From assembly GCA_002437115.1 (NCBI GenBank), contig DJOD01000064.1, forward strand, positions 1 through 64,000: 64,000 nucleotides of DNA, written 5' to 3'. The position numbers were made by a program, and so were the translations under genes. This document shows, in pieces, positions 61,711 to 64,000 of this stretch. Each line of letters begins with the position of its first letter. Position 1 is the first letter of the stretch. The notes under the pieces were generated by a model that worked only from the letters and a program-made list of their open reading frames with translations, was not told the origin of the DNA and searched no databases. Origin of the DNA: Prevotella sp. UBA6447 (GTDB lineage: Bacteria > Bacteroidota > Bacteroidia > Bacteroidales > Bacteroidaceae).

Positions 61711-64000
61711 TCAGCGCCGCAAACGTTGTTCTGCTTGACGCAACACGTAACGAAGGTCTTGCAGAACCGAAAGAACACGACGCTGCAAATCGCCGTCAGT
61801 CAATTCTCCGATGTGCTCGGGCGACATGGCCTGCAAACTGGACACACTCTGGGCACCCACCATTGTCATCACAGGCAAAGCCTTGTGGCTCACATGGGCA
61901 ATCCGAGTGCGATCGAGGGTGGGAAAGGCTGCCTCAAGGGTCGACACATGAACGGTCAAGTCGTGGACAAGGCTGTCGAGAATGTCGCGCTCGGCTTCTG
62001 GGTCGCCCGAGGCAAACGCTGTGAGGGCAGACAAGTCGCAAGCTCTGGCGGACGTTTCGGCAGGCGAGCAGTTCTTTGGAACAGGCAGTCCCACAGCCGA
62101 AGCAAGATCGTTCAGGCTGACGGGCTTGAACAGGCAAGCGTCAAAGCCAGCGTCTTCAAGCTGGGACATGACGCTCGGCTCATGGGCAGTCATCGCAATC
62201 AGGCGCATGCCAGCATGCGGGCCGATGAGTCGTGCCACATCCATTCCGTTCATCTCGGGCATCTCCACATCGACAAGGCAGACCGACGGCCACCGCGACC
62301 GCACATGGCGAATCAGTTCACTGGCGTGCTGGCAAGTGACAACACGACACCCCTTGGGCACCAGGCGGCGCAATATCTCGTTGAGCAACTGCAGCTGCAA
62401 CTTGTCGTCATCAAGGACAACGATGCCTGTGGGGGGCGCGACACGATGGGCTACAGCAGATGGCTGGCTGGCACCAGGCACGGCAGCGCAAGCGCCAACA
62501 ACCGACGAGGTTACAGGGATGATAGGCAACGACACGCGGAATGTGGTGCCTGTGCCTTTTTCAGAATGTACCTGGATGCTACCACGTAGCAAGGCCACCA
62601 GTTCTTTCACTATCGAAAGCCCAAGGCCAATGCCTTCCTCGCCCTGAGCCTCGGGCAAACGGGTGAAAGCCCGGAAGATGCTTTTTGTTTCCTCCTCGGT
62701 CATGCCACAGCCAGTGTCGGTCACGCTGACAACGAGATGGTCGACAGAGGTGACGGCCCTGACCGTGATGCCACCCCGTGAGGTGTACTTGCAAGCGTTG
62801 CTCAAGAGGTTATCCACGATTTGCGTCATACGGAACGAGTCGCCCTTGGCAAACGCTTGCGTGCAACGACTCACATCACACGACAGCCACAGCCCCTTGT
62901 TTTCGGCTTGCGGGCGCATGCCTTCGGCGCAGTCGGCGATAAGACGCGACGGACTAAACGTAGTGGCTCGCGTCTGCGCCTTGCCGCTCTCCAGACTGTG
63001 GTAGTCGAGCAAGGTGGTGACAAGATGCAGCAAATGGGTGGCCGATGCGTTGATGTTGCGGGCATATGTCCCCGTCTGTGGATCACTTTTTACCTTCTCG
63101 GCAAGCAGTTGCGTGAAGCCCGAGATGGATGCTGCGGGTGCCTTGATGTCGTGGGTGATAGTGAGCATCAGCCGTTCACGCTGTGCCATGAGGCGCTCGG
63201 TCTCTTCCTTCGAGGCCTTCAACTTCATGCGGTCGCGCTGCTCGCGCTTCACATCGCGCCACACCAAAAAGACAAGCACACCTGCCAACAGGAGCGACAC
63301 CAATGCCAACAGCACCATCTTGGCAATCACGTCGCGGCGTGCCGTCACGTTCTTGGCGAGCACCACTTGCTTGGCGTTGCGCTCATCGCCACGGATGTCG
63401 CGCAGCAACTGGTCTGTCTGTTCGGCTATTTTGATGCTGACGAGCTGCTGTTGGCGTTCTTGCTCTTTCAGCTGACGGCGCTTCTCATCTCTCAGTTGAT
63501 GGTCTTTCAGAGCGATGTCCGACAACACATTGGCCACGTCATGGGCAATGTTGATCCTCCGCTGGGTCGAGTCGGTGACCTGGAGGCTGTCATGCCGCAC
63601 GCGCAAGGTGTCGGAATGTTGCCGCTTGAAAGCATCGGCCAAACGGGCGAAGAAGCCCTTGCGGCTCTTCACCACCTCGTAGACCGTCTGCTTGTTTTCT
63701 GTCACCTCCTTGGCTTTGGGGTGGATAATGACCGAATCGGCACCACGGTGCAAGTTGTTCACCTTGTCGGCAAGGAAGTTGTCGTCGCGATTAGCGCTCA
63801 TCATGCGCATAATCAGGAGGGTGTTGTCACGGTTCATCCGCAAGAGCGTTTGCAAAGAGTCTATCTTACGGTCTTGGGCGGTCTTGGGCAAAGCGTCCTG
63901 CAACCGCTCAGACAATGCCAGCGTATTGCGTAAGGACCGCTCGTAGCTTTCCCATTGGCCGATATCGCCAAGGGTAATAGCTCGTTCCTTGTTGCTCGTT
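61711..64000 (-). CDS. Hybrid sensor histidine kinase/response regulator, 5' end cut by window
   Basis: Open from the window edge to the stop at 61711 (about 763 residues seen). Order: an N-terminal sensor region with coiled-coil character, a membrane segment (MVLLALVSLLLAGVLVFLVW), a HisKA helix with the phospho-His in ITHDIKAPAAS, a HATPase domain (DNLLSNACKYTS, DTGCGMT, GIGLGLSIVKEL), a receiver with acidic VVLDDDK, the phospho-Asp in LVDVEMPEMNG and the Lys in LFKPVS, and a C-terminal Hpt-like helix with AHVSHKALP. It is thus an all-in-one phosphorelay protein of the Bacteroidota type. Its signal and target are not evident. The true start lies outside the window. Confidence 0.92.
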   Translation of the reverse strand, partial: TSNKERAITLGDIGQWESYERSLRNTLALSERLQDALPKTAQDRKIDSLQTLLRMNRDNTLLIMRMMSANRDDNFLADKVNNLHRGADSVIIHPKAKEVTENKQTVYEVVKSRKGFFARLADAFKRQHSDTLRVRHDSLQVTDSTQRRINIAHDVANVLSDIALKDHQLRDEKRRQLKEQERQQQLVSIKIAEQTDQLLRDIRGDERNAKQVVLAKNVTARRDVIAKMVLLALVSLLLAGVLVFLVWRDVKREQRDRMKLKASKEETERLMAQRERLMLTITHDIKAPAASISGFTQLLAEKVKSDPQTGTYARNINASATHLLHLVTTLLDYHSLESGKAQTRATTFSPSRLIADCAEGMRPQAENKGLWLSCDVSRCTQAFAKGDSFRMTQIVDNLLSNACKYTSRGGITVRAVTSVDHLVVSVTDTGCGMTEEETKSIFRAFTRLPEAQGEEGIGLGLSIVKELVALLRGSIQVHSEKGTGTTFRVSLPIIPVTSSVVGACAAVPGASQPSAVAHRVAPPTGIVVLDDDKLQLQLLNEILRRLVPKGCRVVTCQHASELIRHVRSRWPSVCLVDVEMPEMNGMDVARLIGPHAGMRLIAMTAHEPSVMSQLEDAGFDACLFKPVSLNDLASAVGLPVPKNCSPAETSARACDLSALTAFASGDPEAERDILDSLVHDLTVHVSTLEAAFPTLDRTRIAHVSHKALPVMTMVGAQSVSSLQAMSPEHIGELTDGDLQRRVLSVLQDLRYVLRQAEQRLRR

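Overview
The window looks like a chromosomal segment from a gut or oral Prevotella-type member of the Bacteroidota. The evidence is: promoters of the Bacteroidota form (TTG, 20 bases, TAnnTTTG) in front of several genes; secreted proteins ending in the tails usual in Prevotella (for example LAGQ...VIVNG and GNRKVVIK); lipid A and LPS genes; and many secreted glycosidases for host glycans. Most of the window is GC-rich, but the restriction/ATPase regions at 1-2386 and 43776-48600 look clearly AT-richer and may be acquired. I see no tRNA, rRNA, CRISPR array or transposase.

Layout. 1-2386: 3'-truncated type III DNA methyltransferase (mod) behind an unusual palindrome-rich leader. 2387-9048: ferritin between two copies of a roughly 160-base repeat, an M13 peptidase, a DASS anion transporter, a DUF1573 protein and an A-type flavoprotein. 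9073-13757: envelope glycolipid genes (lipid A acyltransferase, LPS kinase-like protein, three glycosyltransferases). 13871-24640: host-glycan genes (GH33 sialidase, SGNH/sialate O-acetylesterase fusion, GH20 hexosaminidase, GH95 fucosidase), with a secreted repeat protein and a low-molecular-weight phosphatase between them. 25220-27711: nitrogen operon glnB-amtB-porin. 27920-34125: a secreted orphan, then sppA-lpxK-pnp-thiL, in which lpxK and pnp overlap by 116 bases. 34167-38078: DUF4861 protein, NhaC antiporter, and an Hsp20 gene with a sigma54-type promoter. 38123-43570: a protein with three GH43 propellers, then uvrB. 43776-48499: decayed defence-type island (frameshifted DUF4143 ATPase, intact type III-like helicase/nuclease, N-terminally truncated Mod remnant). 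48692-59652: GH123-type enzyme, fucose isomerase, two small orphan genes, a decayed GH31 gene, a GT2 and a very large sialidase. 59856-64000: coiled-coil lipoprotein, DUF3332 lipoprotein and a hybrid histidine kinase cut by the window end.

How the genes fit together. Two sialidases, the O-acetylesterase, hexosaminidase, fucosidase, GH123-type enzyme and fucose isomerase together suggest removal and use of mucin or other host O-glycan sugars: deacetylate and remove sialic acid, trim fucose, GlcNAc and GalNAc, then isomerise fucose. No SusC/SusD pair is present, so these are scattered enzymes and not one classical PUL. The GH31 pseudogene and a stranded secretion tail show that this repertoire is turning over.

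Best candidates for something new: the palindromic leader of mod, the type III-like Res with a Mod remnant and an altered nuclease motif, the triple GH43 chain, the conserved-looking lpxK/pnp overlap, and the sigma54-type promoter of hsp20. All functional names rest on reading translated sequence by eye; no database search was run.
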